A stretch of DNA of 64,000 nucleotides from Methylibium sp. Root1272. GTDB taxonomy: Bacteria > Pseudomonadota > Gammaproteobacteria > Burkholderiales > Burkholderiaceae_C. The stretch is from the NCBI RefSeq assembly GCF_001425905.1, contig NZ_LMDY01000012.1:559734-623733 (forward strand), in the 5' to 3' direction. Under the pieces are notes generated by a model. The model was not told the origin of the DNA, made no database searches, and was given only the letters and a program-made list of their open reading frames with translations. Position numbers and translations under genes: made by a program. Positions 46,685 through 56,185 of this stretch are shown in pieces (position 1 is the first letter of the stretch; every line of letters begins with the position of its first letter).

Positions 46685-47815
46685 TCAGAAGAAATGAGCC
46701 ACACCCAAGGTGAAAGCCTTTGATCGTGGGTCGCCCGCGGCTACCGTACCGGCGGGCTGCTGAGCCGCACCGGTGCCGATGGCGTACTGCGAGCCGTTTT
46801 TGTTCTTTACGGTCGCCGCGGACCCGTACAGAATCGTGCGCTTAGACAATGCATACTCTCCACCCACCGACAGCGCGGTTGCGTCACGGCTTTCCGTAGG
46901 AACGGCATATATGGTGTCGTCTGTGATGCGTACCGCTTGTGCGATGGCCGTGAACTGACCGAACGGAACTCGGACACCGACATTCACAAACTGGAATTCA
47001 CTTGCCGATGCTCCTGCAACACCGGTGGCTCTCGCAAGCGCTCCGGTACATGTCGTGCAGGAGTTCTTTTCGTTCGCGTAGCCCGCATAGACTTTGGCGA
47101 CGGTGAAGTTGTAGCTCCCGCCGATGATGGTCGAACGAATGCTTCCGTTTTCATCGTTGGCCCCTTCTTGCTTTGCGTGTGAAGCGACGAAGTCGATGTT
47201 GCCGCTCTTGTAGCGAGCCGAGAGCCCGTAGTAGCGTCCGATCGTGGTAGATGCTTCACGCGCTGCGATCTGCCCCCTGAATTCGAGGCCGCCGAAATTG
47301 GGCGATGTGTAGCTCAACGCGTTATCTGCTCGAGCATTGACAGTAAGGGGCATTAATTGTTGGGTTGTGGCGCCGCTTCGGGTCAACGCCAGCAATCCCC
47401 CCCCAGTGCCATAGAAGTAGGTGTCTACGATGCTCAGAGCGATGTACTGGGTGTTGATCACTCGGCCAGCGAGCAGCGTCCCAGCGGTGCTGCTTGACAG
47501 GCCGACCACAGCCTCTCGCCCGAAGAGGCGACCCCCTTGACCGAGTGTTCCGTCGTCGAGGCTGAATCCCGACTCCAGGCGGAAGAGGGCGCTCAGTCCT
47601 CCTCCAAGGTCTTCTGTGCCTTTAAGGCCCCAGCGACTTCCGAACAAGCCGCCGGAGATCAGTCTGGTGTGCGTGCCATTGCCTTGGCTGCTCACTTCGA
47701 CGCCAGCGTCTACGATCCCATACAGCGTCACATTGCTGGATTGGGCGCAAGCGCCCCCGGCGGTCAGCAACGCACCCAGCGAAATAACCAAACTACCCTT
47801 GTGAAATTTCTTCAT
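46685..47815 (-). CDS. Outer-membrane trimeric porin (Burkholderiales type)
   Basis: The 376-residue protein (ATG 47815, preceded by GGAGAG) has a signal peptide (LVISLGALLTAGGACAQ). The mature start SSNVTLYGIVDAGVEVSSQG is that of Burkholderia-type porins, which have 16 beta-strands, and the C-terminal Phe (TLGVAHFF) is recognised by the BAM complex. Two cysteines in NSCTTCTGAL sit in a loop. It would admit the small anionic substrate for the importer. The upstream region holds a phased operator array. Confidence 0.94.
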   Translation of the reverse strand: MKKFHKGSLVISLGALLTAGGACAQSSNVTLYGIVDAGVEVSSQGNGTHTRLISGGLFGSRWGLKGTEDLGGGLSALFRLESGFSLDDGTLGQGGRLFGREAVVGLSSSTAGTLLAGRVINTQYIALSIVDTYFYGTGGGLLALTRSGATTQQLMPLTVNARADNALSYTSPNFGGLEFRGQIAAREASTTIGRYYGLSARYKSGNIDFVASHAKQEGANDENGSIRSTIIGGSYNFTVAKVYAGYANEKNSCTTCTGALARATGVAGASASEFQFVNVGVRVPFGQFTAIAQAVRITDDTIYAVPTESRDATALSVGGEYALSKRTILYGSAATVKNKNGSQYAIGTGAAQQPAGTVAAGDPRSKAFTLGVAHFF

Positions 47816-47985
47816 CTCTCCTCCGTTATTCGTCAATGGAACAACTCGTCGACAGGAACGGGCTGGGAAGACAGCTGAGATGCAGGCGATCAGGCTTCGA
47901 GGGCCGCGGGTGCGTCGGGCAACACTCACTGCCACCCTGAACCGCCGATCGTCTGCGTCCTGGTGGTCGACCATGGCCCGCAGTT

Positions 47986-48040
47986 GATCGCGTTAGATCA
48001 ACAATTGATCTATAACGATCATAAACGATCGTATATGTTC
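47986..48040. promoter_or_regulatory. Phased GATC operator array upstream of the porin
   Basis: GATC tetramers occur at 47986, 47996, 48007, 48017 and 48027, then GTTC at 48037, spacing 10-11 bases. Flanks include ACGATCATAAACGATCGTAT. On the minus strand the unit TGATCGTTAT equals one in the array before the ABC importer operon. Confidence 0.7.
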
Positions 48041-48119
48041 ATTTTATGAACGAGCCTAGGGATTCCACTCACAATTTGGGCGCAATCCGTCCCCATCCGT
48101 CTCTGAAGTTCCTGGTTCG

Positions 48120-48811
48120 GGGCAGGCTGCCTCCCGGTCTTCATACCGTCCTGGTGCTGGCCCTTGACCTGGCCCGCATGCCACCGGCCACCGCCAAGGC
48201 GGGCTGGCGCGTGTGCTCGAGCGCACCGTGCGCGAACTGCAGGGCGTGAGCTGCATCGGCTTCGAGGACGAGCCCCCGGCCAAGCAGGAGATCGCCTGCA
48301 CCCGCTCCTTCGGCCAGCCGATCCGGGAGCAGCCGCCGCTCATCGAGGCAGTGACCCTGTTCGCCAGCCGCGCGGCGGAGAAGCTCCGGGGCCAGCAGGG
48401 GCACGCCGGCAAGGTCCTGGTGTTCACCCACACCAGCCCGCACCGGCCCGGGCCGCAGTACGGCAAGAACATCGTGCTGCCCCTGAGGCGGCCGACCTCG
48501 AACACCGCCGATCTCGTGGCCGCCGCCGTGCGCCGCATCCGGCAGATCTACCGGCCGGGCTACGAGCTGATCAAGGCCGGCGTGATGCTGCTGGACCTGC
48601 AGCCGGCGAGCCGGCGAGCCGGCACCAGCATGAACTGGCGCTCGACGAACCGGCCCCGGACACCGTGCGGCTGATGACGGCGCTGAACCGCATCAACGAC
48701 CGCTTCGGCCGCGGGACGCTGGCGATGGCCAGCGGGGGGGGGGCCGCTAAGACGCAGAGGGACTGGGGCATGAAGCAGGAGCGCCGCACGCCGCAGTACA
48801 CGACCTGCTGA
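48120..48811 (+). pseudogene. umuC: umuC 3' fragment with frameshifts
   Basis: Segments align with the C-terminal half of UmuC: LDLARMPPATAKAGWRV, then in a new frame LERTVRELQGVSCIGFEDEP, RSFGQPIREQ, ASRAAEKLRGQQGH and YELIKAGVMLLDLQPAS. In a third frame follow LMTALNRINDRFGRGTLAMA and KQERRTPQYTTC. There are at least two frameshifts, near 48197 and 48610-48640. It is the missing continuation of the umuC fragment at 35402, separated by the organophosphate cluster; about 80 residues between the two are lost. Confidence 0.88.
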
Positions 48812-49123
48812 GAGGAGGTGCTGGTGGTGAGGGCGTGAGGTGAGGGACGTTGGCGGTCGGATGTGCGGGCACCTAGTGGTCTGTCGCTGCGAGGCGCCTG
48901 TAGCGTGGATATAGGTCGATGCGATTGTTGAATTAGACCTGCCCGGGTCCGTGGCGACGCCGTCCGCGCGGTGGGGGCGACTTGCTGGAGAGTGGTGTTG
49001 GACGGTGTCGATCTGTTGGCAGGAAGGGAACGGATCTCTCGATGTCCTCTTGCCATCGCTTCGGCGATGTTCACTGCCGCGACGTGATCCGCGCAGGTGG
49101 CATCACCTCGTACAGTTCTGAAC
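48812..49123. other. Intergenic stretch with no supported gene
   Basis: About 310 bp between the umuC remnant and the convergent LysR gene. No clear coding region, hairpin with T-run, or operator-like palindrome was seen. Confidence 0.5.
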
Positions 49124-50011
49124 TCAGCCCTTCACGGCTGAAATGAGCCAGGTCTTGAAGCGACGGACCTTGTCGACCTGCCTCTCGTTCGAGCGCTGCG
49201 ACAAGAAGTGCATTTCCCGATCCATATGCTTGAAGACAGTCGAGCCTGCCTCGACCAGTTCGCCTCGAGCTAGTTCGCGCTCAGCAAACCGTGTCGTCTC
49301 AAGCGCTACTCCAAGACCGTCCACCGCTGCCGAGATTGAGAGCGCGCCCCGGTCAAACGACTGCCGCGGTCGCTGAGGCATGTCCATGCCATTGAGCTGA
49401 AACCAGTCGCGCCAAGTGAATTGATTCAGCTGGGATTCGATCAGTGTCAGCTCGGCGATCTGCTGACGCCAGTTTTTCTTGCGGTCTTTCAACGACGGGG
49501 CGCAGAGCGGTACGATGCGTTCCTTGCCAAGTGGTGTCACCTCCACACCGGGTCGCTGTAACGCGTGGCCATAGGTAATGGCCAAGTCAACCTCTCGCGC
49601 CTGTGTCAGGTCGAGCGGCTCAGCCCCCGAGGAGAGTCGGATCGTGATGCCGGGGTTGGCTTGCATGAAGGTCGCCAAGCGTGGGCTCAGCCACTTCGCT
49701 GCAAAGCTCGGCGCGCAGTACACCGAAAGCACTTGACCCGACGGCGCAAGATTCACCTCGGTGCAACAGGCTTCGAGCGAGTCGAGGATACGTGACAGGC
49801 TCTCGTAGAGCCGGCGACCCTCTGCCGTCGTGTCCACACGCCGATGGCTGCGAACGAAGAGCGGCCGACCGAACACCGCCTCCAGCTCGCGCACCTGATG
49901 ACTGATGGCTGATGGGGTGAGATGGAGCTCGTGCGCGGCAAGCGTGAAGCTCTGCAGCCGCGCCGCCGCCTCGAAGGCGCGCAGCAGCACGAAGTTGGGA
50001 ATCTTCCTCAT
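49124..50011 (-). CDS. LysR-family regulator (GcvA-like)
   Basis: The 295-residue protein has an N-terminal winged HTH (LRAFEAAARLQSFTLAAHEL then HLTPSAISHQVRELEAVFGR) and a substrate-binding domain with LSVYCAPSFAAKWLSPRLAT and DLAITYG. It diverges from the class II aldolase gene, the classic LysR arrangement, so it most likely controls that gene and possibly the downstream MFS. The effector is unknown. Confidence 0.93.
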   Translation of the reverse strand: MRKIPNFVLLRAFEAAARLQSFTLAAHELHLTPSAISHQVRELEAVFGRPLFVRSHRRVDTTAEGRRLYESLSRILDSLEACCTEVNLAPSGQVLSVYCAPSFAAKWLSPRLATFMQANPGITIRLSSGAEPLDLTQAREVDLAITYGHALQRPGVEVTPLGKERIVPLCAPSLKDRKKNWRQQIAELTLIESQLNQFTWRDWFQLNGMDMPQRPRQSFDRGALSISAAVDGLGVALETTRFAERELARGELVEAGSTVFKHMDREMHFLSQRSNERQVDKVRRFKTWLISAVKG

Positions 50012-50140
50012 GCAGCGCAGTGTGGCCGAAAGCGGCTTTCATGTGAATGGGGTTCATAGGAGAGTGAACAACCATCGTTTGTCATTCAGGCGAGCAGCGT
50101 CGAAGATTCCTTCAACCGAATCCAACCACGAGGTGTACCA

Positions 50141-50998
50141 ATGCCAGCCGTTCTCGACCGCCCCGCCCAAGCTCATCCATCCACGTCCTTGCTGCGCGAC
50201 GGCCGCGTCTCGATCTATCAGCCTGAGCAGAAGGGGCTGATTTACCCTGAGCTGCCGGCATTCACCAACGTTGCGGCGCAGCGTCAGCATCTCAAGGAAC
50301 GCTTGGTGGCAGCGTGCCGTGCATTCGCGCTGGAAGGCTTCGACTACGGCTTCGCAGGTCACCTGACGGTGCGCGACCCGGAGCACCCGGAGCTGTACTG
50401 GACCAACCCGATGGCTGTGCACTTCGCGCAGGTCAAGTTGTCCAATCTGATTCTGGCCGATCACAAGGGTCGTGTCGTCGAAGGCCGCCACGCGATCAAC
50501 CGTGCCGGCTTTGTGCTTCACGCCGCTGTGCACGAAGCGCACCAGGACATTGTCGCCATGTGCCATGCGCACACCGTCTACGGCACCGCGTTCGCCGCGC
50601 TGGGCAAGCCGCTGGACCCGATATCCCAGGACGCCGCCGCCTTCTTCGAGGACCATGTGGTCATCAAGGAAGAGGCCGGTCAGGTTGCCGTCGAGGAGAA
50701 GGCCGGCACGTCGGTGTGCGATTGGTTCAAGGATGTGAAGGCCGCCATCCACCAGAACCACGGACTGCTCACTGCGAGCCGCCACAGCATCGAAGCCGCA
50801 GCTTTCTGGTTCATCGCCCTGGAGCGTTGCTGCCGCCAGCAGTTGTTGGTCGAGGCCACGGGTCAGAAGCCGGTCATGGTGTCGGCGGACAAGTCGCGCT
50901 ACAGCCGTGAGCACGTCGGCTCCGAGTACATCGGCTGGCTGCATTTCCAAGCCATCTGGGAGCACTTGGTGGCAACCCAGCCTGACATGTTCGCCTGA
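50141..50998 (+). CDS. Class II aldolase/adducin family protein
   Basis: The 285-residue protein carries the zinc site of class II aldolases: HQDIVAMCHAHTVYGTAFAA (two His) and IHQNHGLLTASRHSIEAAAF (third His). Family members include aldolases and the decarboxylase of aromatic dicarboxylate pathways (PhtC-type). Given the Rieske oxygenase and MFS genes nearby, a lyase or decarboxylase role on an aromatic- or hydroxy-acid intermediate is plausible. An alternative start is the ATG at 50147 region; I keep 50141. Confidence 0.9.
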   Translation: MPAVLDRPAQAHPSTSLLRDGRVSIYQPEQKGLIYPELPAFTNVAAQRQHLKERLVAACRAFALEGFDYGFAGHLTVRDPEHPELYWTNPMAVHFAQVKLSNLILADHKGRVVEGRHAINRAGFVLHAAVHEAHQDIVAMCHAHTVYGTAFAALGKPLDPISQDAAAFFEDHVVIKEEAGQVAVEEKAGTSVCDWFKDVKAAIHQNHGLLTASRHSIEAAAFWFIALERCCRQQLLVEATGQKPVMVSADKSRYSREHVGSEYIGWLHFQAIWEHLVATQPDMFA

Positions 50999-51067
50999 CG
51001 ATTTGCCCACCGCAGCGGTGCCGGCAGAAGCACCGCGCAAATCCTTCCATTTCCATAGGAGACAACG

Positions 51068-52396
51068 ATGTATTCCAACGTCGCGACCTCGCACGTCCAA
51101 ACCCAAGCCCAGGAGGACGCTGCGACCTACGCCAAGGTGGCTTGGCGCCTACTTCCGTTCTTGTTTCTCTGCTACGTCTGTGCCTACCTGGATCGCATCA
51201 ACGTAGCCTTCGCCAAGCTCCAGATGCAGAACGACCTGGGCATGAGCGATGCGGTGTACGGCCTGGGTGCCGGAATCTTCTTCTTGGGTTACCTGATGTT
51301 CGAGGTGCCCAGTAACCTCATCCTGCTCAAAGTCGGCGCGCGCCGCTGGATTGCGCGGATCATGGTGACGTGGGGGCTGATTTCCGCAGCCATGATGTTT
51401 GTCACTGGCCCCACCAGCTTCTACATCCTGCGCTTTTTCCTAGGTGTTGCGGAGGCGGGCTTCATACCGGCGATCCTGCTTTACCTGACGTACTGGTTTC
51501 CCAACAAGCGACGCAGCAAGGTGACGGCGCTTTTTCTGACCGGCATTCCGATGTCCGGTGTCATCGGCGGCCCATTGTCCGGCTGGATCATGACCCACTT
51601 CGCCGGCATGCACGGCATGGCTGGCTGGCAGTGGCTGTTTCTGCTGGAAGGCCTGCCCACCGTGGCCGTCGGCGTCATTGCGTTCTACTTTCTAGATGAC
51701 AAGGTGTCGGACGCCAAGTGGCTGACGGTCGAGGAGAAGACCATCATCCAGCGCGATCTTGCTGCCGAGCAGCAGGGCAACCACCTGCATTCCATCAAAG
51801 ACGGTCTGACCAACCCGCGCGTGCTGCTTCTGAGCGGCATCTACTTCTTCTTCACGATGGGCCTCTACGGCGTCAGTTTCTGGCTGCCCACCATCGTCAA
51901 GGCCAGCGGCGTGACGGACACGTTGAACATCGGGCTGCTGTCGTCCATTCCGTACGCCGCCGCTGCCATCGCAATGATTTTGGTGAGCCGCAGTTCCGAT
52001 GCCACCGGTGAAAGGCGCTGGCACCTTTCGCTGGCCGGCGTGATTGGCGCGCTAGCCCTTTGCACGAGTGTCTACTTCGCGAACAACACCGTCTTGGCCA
52101 TGATCGCCTTGACCATCGGCACGATGGGTGTGATGACGACCATCTCGCAGTTCTGGTGCCTGCCGCCTGCGATCCTCACGGGTGGCGCCGCGGCCGCAGG
52201 GATCGCATTGACCAACTCGGTCGGCAGCATCTCCGGCGTCGTCAGTCCTTACGTCATCGGCTGGGTCCAGCAGTCCAGTGGCAGCACCGGCGCTGGCGTT
52301 CTAGGCTTGGCGGCCAGCATGATGATCGGTGCCATCCTTGTCTTCACCGTCCCGGCGAAGCTGGTCAACGTGGCGAAGTCAAAGGACCGGCGCTGA
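51068..52396 (+). CDS. MFS transporter, anion:cation symporter family
   Basis: The 442-residue protein has 12 predicted helices and opens with the ACS signature LCYVCAYLDRINVAFAKLQM. The family imports organic anions such as phthalate, tartrate and hexuronates with protons or sodium. It lies 69 bp after the aldolase gene, with GGAGA before its ATG, so the two are probably cotranscribed. Its last 18 bases overlap the convergent gntR gene. Confidence 0.93.
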   Translation: MYSNVATSHVQTQAQEDAATYAKVAWRLLPFLFLCYVCAYLDRINVAFAKLQMQNDLGMSDAVYGLGAGIFFLGYLMFEVPSNLILLKVGARRWIARIMVTWGLISAAMMFVTGPTSFYILRFFLGVAEAGFIPAILLYLTYWFPNKRRSKVTALFLTGIPMSGVIGGPLSGWIMTHFAGMHGMAGWQWLFLLEGLPTVAVGVIAFYFLDDKVSDAKWLTVEEKTIIQRDLAAEQQGNHLHSIKDGLTNPRVLLLSGIYFFFTMGLYGVSFWLPTIVKASGVTDTLNIGLLSSIPYAAAAIAMILVSRSSDATGERRWHLSLAGVIGALALCTSVYFANNTVLAMIALTIGTMGVMTTISQFWCLPPAILTGGAAAAGIALTNSVGSISGVVSPYVIGWVQQSSGSTGAGVLGLAASMMIGAILVFTVPAKLVNVAKSKDRR

Positions 52397-53065
52397 GGGC
52401 GCTTCGTTCAGCAACTCACCCAGACGTTGAACCACATTGGTCTTGGCGTGGCGTACATGCAAGCCGGTCAACATGGCAGCTCGATCGGGATCGCCCTGGG
52501 CGATCGCATCGGCAATGGCCTGGTGCTCGTCCCAGATGGTCTCGCGCTGGGCCACGCCACGATGTACGGCGCCCATCACGCGGCGAAGGTGTGCCCAAAA
52601 GTGGTTGGCGCTTTCTGCGATGAGTGGGTTGCCAGATGCAGCGTAGATGGCGTGGTGGAAGGCAATGTCGGCGTCGATGATTGCCCTCAGGTCATCCCCG
52701 TGCGCAACCTCACGGCCGTGTTCGATCAGTGCCGGGTCGAGCGTCCGATGGGACGAGGCCGCCATGCGAGCGGCCAGTGCATCAAGCGCGCCACGCACCT
52801 CATAAAGGTGGCCGACCCATTCCGGGTTCAGCGGCGCCACTTGCACTCCGCGGCCCGGCGCGTCCTCAATCAAACCGTCCTTTTTCAGCATGCGCAGGGC
52901 TTGCAGGACGGGCGAGCGTGAGACGCCCAGTTGCTCGGCAATTTCCTCCTGCGTCAGCCGCTCGCCAGGTCGCAGAGAGCCATCGGTGATGGCGTCCGCC
53001 AGCACGCGGTAGACGGTTTCCACGAAATCGCTGCGTGGGGGCAGCTTGTCAATAGGAAGGCGCAT
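52379..53065 (-). CDS. GntR-family regulator (FCD type)
   Basis: The 228-residue protein has an N-terminal winged HTH (RPGERLTQEEIAEQLGVSRS then PVLQALRMLKKDGL) and a C-terminal FCD helical effector domain with metal-binding His (DIAFHHAIYAASGNPLIAE, HLRRVMGAVHRG, EHQAIADAI). It probably represses the divergent operon until an acid intermediate binds. Palindromic TGTATACA sites lie just upstream of its own gene and before the Rieske operon. Confidence 0.93.
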   Translation of the reverse strand: MRLPIDKLPPRSDFVETVYRVLADAITDGSLRPGERLTQEEIAEQLGVSRSPVLQALRMLKKDGLIEDAPGRGVQVAPLNPEWVGHLYEVRGALDALAARMAASSHRTLDPALIEHGREVAHGDDLRAIIDADIAFHHAIYAASGNPLIAESANHFWAHLRRVMGAVHRGVAQRETIWDEHQAIADAIAQGDPDRAAMLTGLHVRHAKTNVVQRLGELLNEAPSAPVL

Positions 53066-53077
53066 CGATGCATTCTA

Positions 53078-53091
53078 TTTTGTATACAGAA
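53078..53091. promoter_or_regulatory. GntR-type operator between gntR and the divergent operon
   Basis: TTTTGTATACAGAA has the core palindrome TGTATACA. It is 13 bases upstream of the gntR start and shares its core with the site at 54568-54581. Confidence 0.65.
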
Positions 53092-53130
53092 CGCAAAGTA
53101 CAGCGAAATCAGAGATGGCGTAGCGGTTTT

Positions 53131-53508
53131 GTGCGTGTTGCCGATGTCGTCGTCATGCTGGCCGTCCTGAAGAACGCTGCCTGGGCGGTCGCGACCAGCG
53201 AGTTCGGCAGTGCGACGGATGCACCGACGGTCGTCGCCTGGTATGGCCTGGCCGCGCTTTACGTAGCAGCGCGGTGGACCACACAGCTGACCGCCGGTGC
53301 CATCACTGCCCGGTTGTTCGGTGTAGCTGCGGCGGCGGTCAGTGCGCTGGTGGCTGGCATGGCGATGCAACCCGGGCTGGGGCCCACCCTCATTGGACCG
53401 CACGACTGGCTCGCCCTGTCATGTGGCTTCTTGTGTTGCGCCATCTGCGGACGGTCAGGCCATTCCAGCGCGCGTTTTCCCATCCATGACTTGAAGAGAC
53501 ACCCATGA
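53131..53508 (+). CDS. Small hydrophobic protein upstream of ilvC
   Basis: The protein has about 125 residues from GTG 53131, with three to four hydrophobic stretches ([57 protein letters not shown]). I recognise no family; it could be a small membrane subunit of a transporter. Its stop codon overlaps the ilvC start by four bases (ATGA), so translation of the two is coupled, which supports its being a real gene. Confidence 0.55.
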   Translation: MRVADVVVMLAVLKNAAWAVATSEFGSATDAPTVVAWYGLAALYVAARWTTQLTAGAITARLFGVAAAAVSALVAGMAMQPGLGPTLIGPHDWLALSCGFLCCAICGRSGHSSARFPIHDLKRHP

Positions 53509-54521
53509 AGATTTTCTACGACAAGGACATTGATCTCTCGCTGATCCAGCGCCGCAAGGTGACTGTCATCGGCTTCGGCTCGCAGGGCCATGCCCATGCG
53601 TTGAACCTGAAGGAGAGTGGGATAGACGTGCGTGTGGGGCTGCGCCCCGGTGGCGCGTCCTGGCAAAAGGCCGTGCGTGCGGAGCTTTCCGTGAAGGCGG
53701 TCGCCGACGCCGTCCGTGAGGCCGATTTCGTGATGATGCTGATCCCAGACGAAGACATCGCCGCGGTCTACGCTGCCGAAGTGGCACCCCACATCGCTCA
53801 AGGCGCCACATTGGCATTCGCACACGGATTCAACGTCCACTACGGCCAAGTTACCCCGCGTGCCGACCTCGACGTCGTCATGATCGCGCCCAAGGCGCCC
53901 GGCCACACGGTGCGCTCCACCTATGCCGCGGGCGGCGGCGTGCCCGCCCTGGTGGCGGTCGCGCAGGATCAGTCAGGCCGATCAATGCAGACAGCCCTGG
54001 CCTACGCAGCAGCGATTGGCAGCGGCAAGGCCGGGATCATCCAGACGGACTTCCGCGAGGAGACTGAGACGGATCTGTTCGGTGAGCAGGCCGTGCTGTG
54101 TGGAGGCATGGTGGAACTGGTGAAGTGCGGCTTCGAGACGCTCACGGAAGCGGGTTACGCGCCTGAGATGGCGTACTTCGAATGCCTGCACGAACTCAAA
54201 CTCATCGTGGACCTGATGTACGAAGGCGGCATCGCGACGATGAACTACGGCATCTCCAACAATGCCGAATTCGGCGAGTACCTGACCGGGCCCAAGATCG
54301 TCACCGAGCAGACCCGGCAAGCGATGCGCGAGGTCTTGCGCTTCATTCAGACGGGGGAGTACGCGAAGGCGTTCATCCTCGAGAGCCGCGCAGGCGGGCC
54401 TGTGCTGCGCTCACGCCGCCGGCTCGACGCTGAGCATCCCATCGAAACCGTCGGTGCAGGTCTTCGCGCTCTCATGCCGTGGATCGCGCAAAGCCGTCTG
54501 GTCGATCGCGAACGCAGCTAG
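53505..54521 (+). CDS. ilvC: Ketol-acid reductoisomerase (accessory copy)
   Basis: The 338-residue class I enzyme has a Rossmann fold ([20 protein letters not shown]), an NADPH-selective loop with LRPGGASW and the metal/substrate site [20 protein letters not shown] plus [17 protein letters not shown]. IlvC isomerises and reduces 2-aceto-2-hydroxyacids in valine/isoleucine synthesis. This copy sits in an aromatic-type catabolic cluster, coupled to a small membrane gene, away from ilvBN; it may act on a related substrate. All catalytic residues I can check are present. Confidence 0.93.
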   Translation: MKIFYDKDIDLSLIQRRKVTVIGFGSQGHAHALNLKESGIDVRVGLRPGGASWQKAVRAELSVKAVADAVREADFVMMLIPDEDIAAVYAAEVAPHIAQGATLAFAHGFNVHYGQVTPRADLDVVMIAPKAPGHTVRSTYAAGGGVPALVAVAQDQSGRSMQTALAYAAAIGSGKAGIIQTDFREETETDLFGEQAVLCGGMVELVKCGFETLTEAGYAPEMAYFECLHELKLIVDLMYEGGIATMNYGISNNAEFGEYLTGPKIVTEQTRQAMREVLRFIQTGEYAKAFILESRAGGPVLRSRRRLDAEHPIETVGAGLRALMPWIAQSRLVDRERS

Positions 54522-54567
54522 AAATCGAGGGTAAATACCTATCACAAGGCATTCTTCTGGCACTAAT

Positions 54568-54581
54568 CTCTGTATACAGAG
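54568..54581. promoter_or_regulatory. GntR-type operator before the Rieske oxygenase operon
   Basis: CTCTGTATACAGAG is a perfect 14-base palindrome 50 bp before the oxygenase start, sharing TGTATACAGA with the gntR site. Confidence 0.7.
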
Positions 54582-54631
54582 TTCAGTAGACAGTCTGGTG
54601 CCTGTAATTCTCCCCATTTGAAAGGTTATCC

Positions 54632-56185
54632 ATGAGCATCCTCCAAGACAAGGCCGAAGCCGGCACGAGCACTGGCGGTTCCGCCACGGGCAAGAAGCTG
54701 ATTCCATTCGGCGGCTACTACACAAACAAGGTGCCGGGCCACGACCCGGAACTGACGGAAGTCGGCCCCGGTACCCCGACGGGCGAGTACTTGCGCAGGT
54801 TCTGGCATCCGGTCTGTATGGCCATGGAGCTGACAGACACTCCTCGCTTTCTGCAGATCCTGGGCGAAGAGCTGGTGTGTTTCCGCGACAAGAGCGGTCG
54901 CATCGGCCTGCTGCACGCTCACTGCGTGCACCGCGGTGCATCGCTCGAGTATGGAAAGATCGAGGAGCACGGCATCTCCTGCTGCTACCACGGCATGCAG
55001 TTCGACGTGGACGGCACCTGTCTGCGCGTGCCCTTCCCGGAGGGCGAGGAGGAAGAAGGTGAGCGCTACCGCTGTTCGATCCGCCAAGGCGCCTACAAGG
55101 CGTTCGAGTTCCACGGCCTGATCTTTGCCTACATGGGGCCGCCGGAGGCTGAGCCGCCGTTCCCCAAGTGGGAGGGCAACTTCACCTGCGCCGAGACGGA
55201 TGAACTCGTTCCCTACAGCAACTTCCAGCACGCCAACTGGCTGCAGGTCCAAGACAACGCCGCGGACAACTACCACACGATGGCGCTGCACGCGAAGCGT
55301 CAGGTGACCGACGAGCACTATCAGGGCACCACGTTCGACGAAGTTGGCGCCGCGTCCATGGAAGTGCCCCCTGACATGCAGTTTGTGCCCATCCACGGTG
55401 GCCGTGGTCTGGCCTGCGCCGGCGCACGTCGCTCGGATGACGACCACATGTATATCCGGGTGCAGCACCAGGTGCTGCCCAACCTGAGCCTGCATGCGTA
55501 CACGTCGGAAGACGGTCACGCCCAGAAGTTCTTCGGCCGCTTCCACATGATCCGCTGGACGGTACCGGTTGACGACCACAACGCCAAGATGGTCGGCTGG
55601 CGTGTGATGGGCCCTGGTATTGACACTCGTGGCATCGGCGACAAGAGCATGGTCGGCTACGAGACCATCGACTTCCTGGAAGGGCAGGTCGCTATGCGTC
55701 GCCCCGAGCGCTTCGGCAATTACAAGCTCGAGGACATGCCGCCGATCCCTGCGGATCACCGCGCACGCGAGAACTACAAGGATTGCCAATACGCGCCGGG
55801 CGACTACGAGGCCATCATCAGCCAGCGTCCTATCGCTGTGCACGCGCTGGAGAATCCCACCAAGTTCGACGCTGGCTTGTACATGTTCCGCAAACTGTTG
55901 CGTGATGCTGTGCGCGGCACGAATGCCAAGGCCGGTCCTGAAGAGTTCGCAAAGTGGCTGCGCGACTGCGAGGGCGAGCCCAACAGCTACTGCTCCGGCA
56001 ATGTGTTCGACCTGCCTATTGGCCGCACCACGCAAGAGGAAGTCACCCTCCGCCGCCACCTGGCCAAGCAGGTCGTGCTCATTCTCAACGAGGCGGACGG
56101 CCTGAAGGGCAACGCGCGCACCGAATTCGTCAAGGGCAAGCTGCAGGCGCTGCAGCAAGAAGTCCTGGCGCGGAGAAACGCATGA
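54632..56185 (+). CDS. Rieske non-heme iron oxygenase, large subunit
   Basis: The 517-residue protein has the Rieske [2Fe-2S] motif CVHRGASLEYGKIEEHGISC then CYHG (C-x-H, 16-17 residues, C-x2-H) in the N-terminal 150 residues. The mononuclear iron site is DNAADNYHTMALHAKRQ. It resembles phthalate-dioxygenase-type enzymes that use a separate ferredoxin-reductase, as encoded next. It is longer than VanA/OphA relatives (about 350-440 residues), with a C-terminal extension from about residue 440. The aromatic or heteroaromatic substrate is unknown. Confidence 0.92.
   Translation: MSILQDKAEAGTSTGGSATGKKLIPFGGYYTNKVPGHDPELTEVGPGTPTGEYLRRFWHPVCMAMELTDTPRFLQILGEELVCFRDKSGRIGLLHAHCVHRGASLEYGKIEEHGISCCYHGMQFDVDGTCLRVPFPEGEEEEGERYRCSIRQGAYKAFEFHGLIFAYMGPPEAEPPFPKWEGNFTCAETDELVPYSNFQHANWLQVQDNAADNYHTMALHAKRQVTDEHYQGTTFDEVGAASMEVPPDMQFVPIHGGRGLACAGARRSDDDHMYIRVQHQVLPNLSLHAYTSEDGHAQKFFGRFHMIRWTVPVDDHNAKMVGWRVMGPGIDTRGIGDKSMVGYETIDFLEGQVAMRRPERFGNYKLEDMPPIPADHRARENYKDCQYAPGDYEAIISQRPIAVHALENPTKFDAGLYMFRKLLRDAVRGTNAKAGPEEFAKWLRDCEGEPNSYCSGNVFDLPIGRTTQEEVTLRRHLAKQVVLILNEADGLKGNARTEFVKGKLQALQQEVLARRNA

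Noticed and set aside
47986-48040. Possible CRISPR or iteron array
   Set aside because: Units are only 10-11 bp, degenerate and without spacers or a replication gene; an operator array fits better.
48735-48744. A ten-G run in the umuC remnant as a programmed frameshift site
   Set aside because: The gene is already broken by earlier frameshifts and truncation, so the run is more likely drift or a sequencing error.
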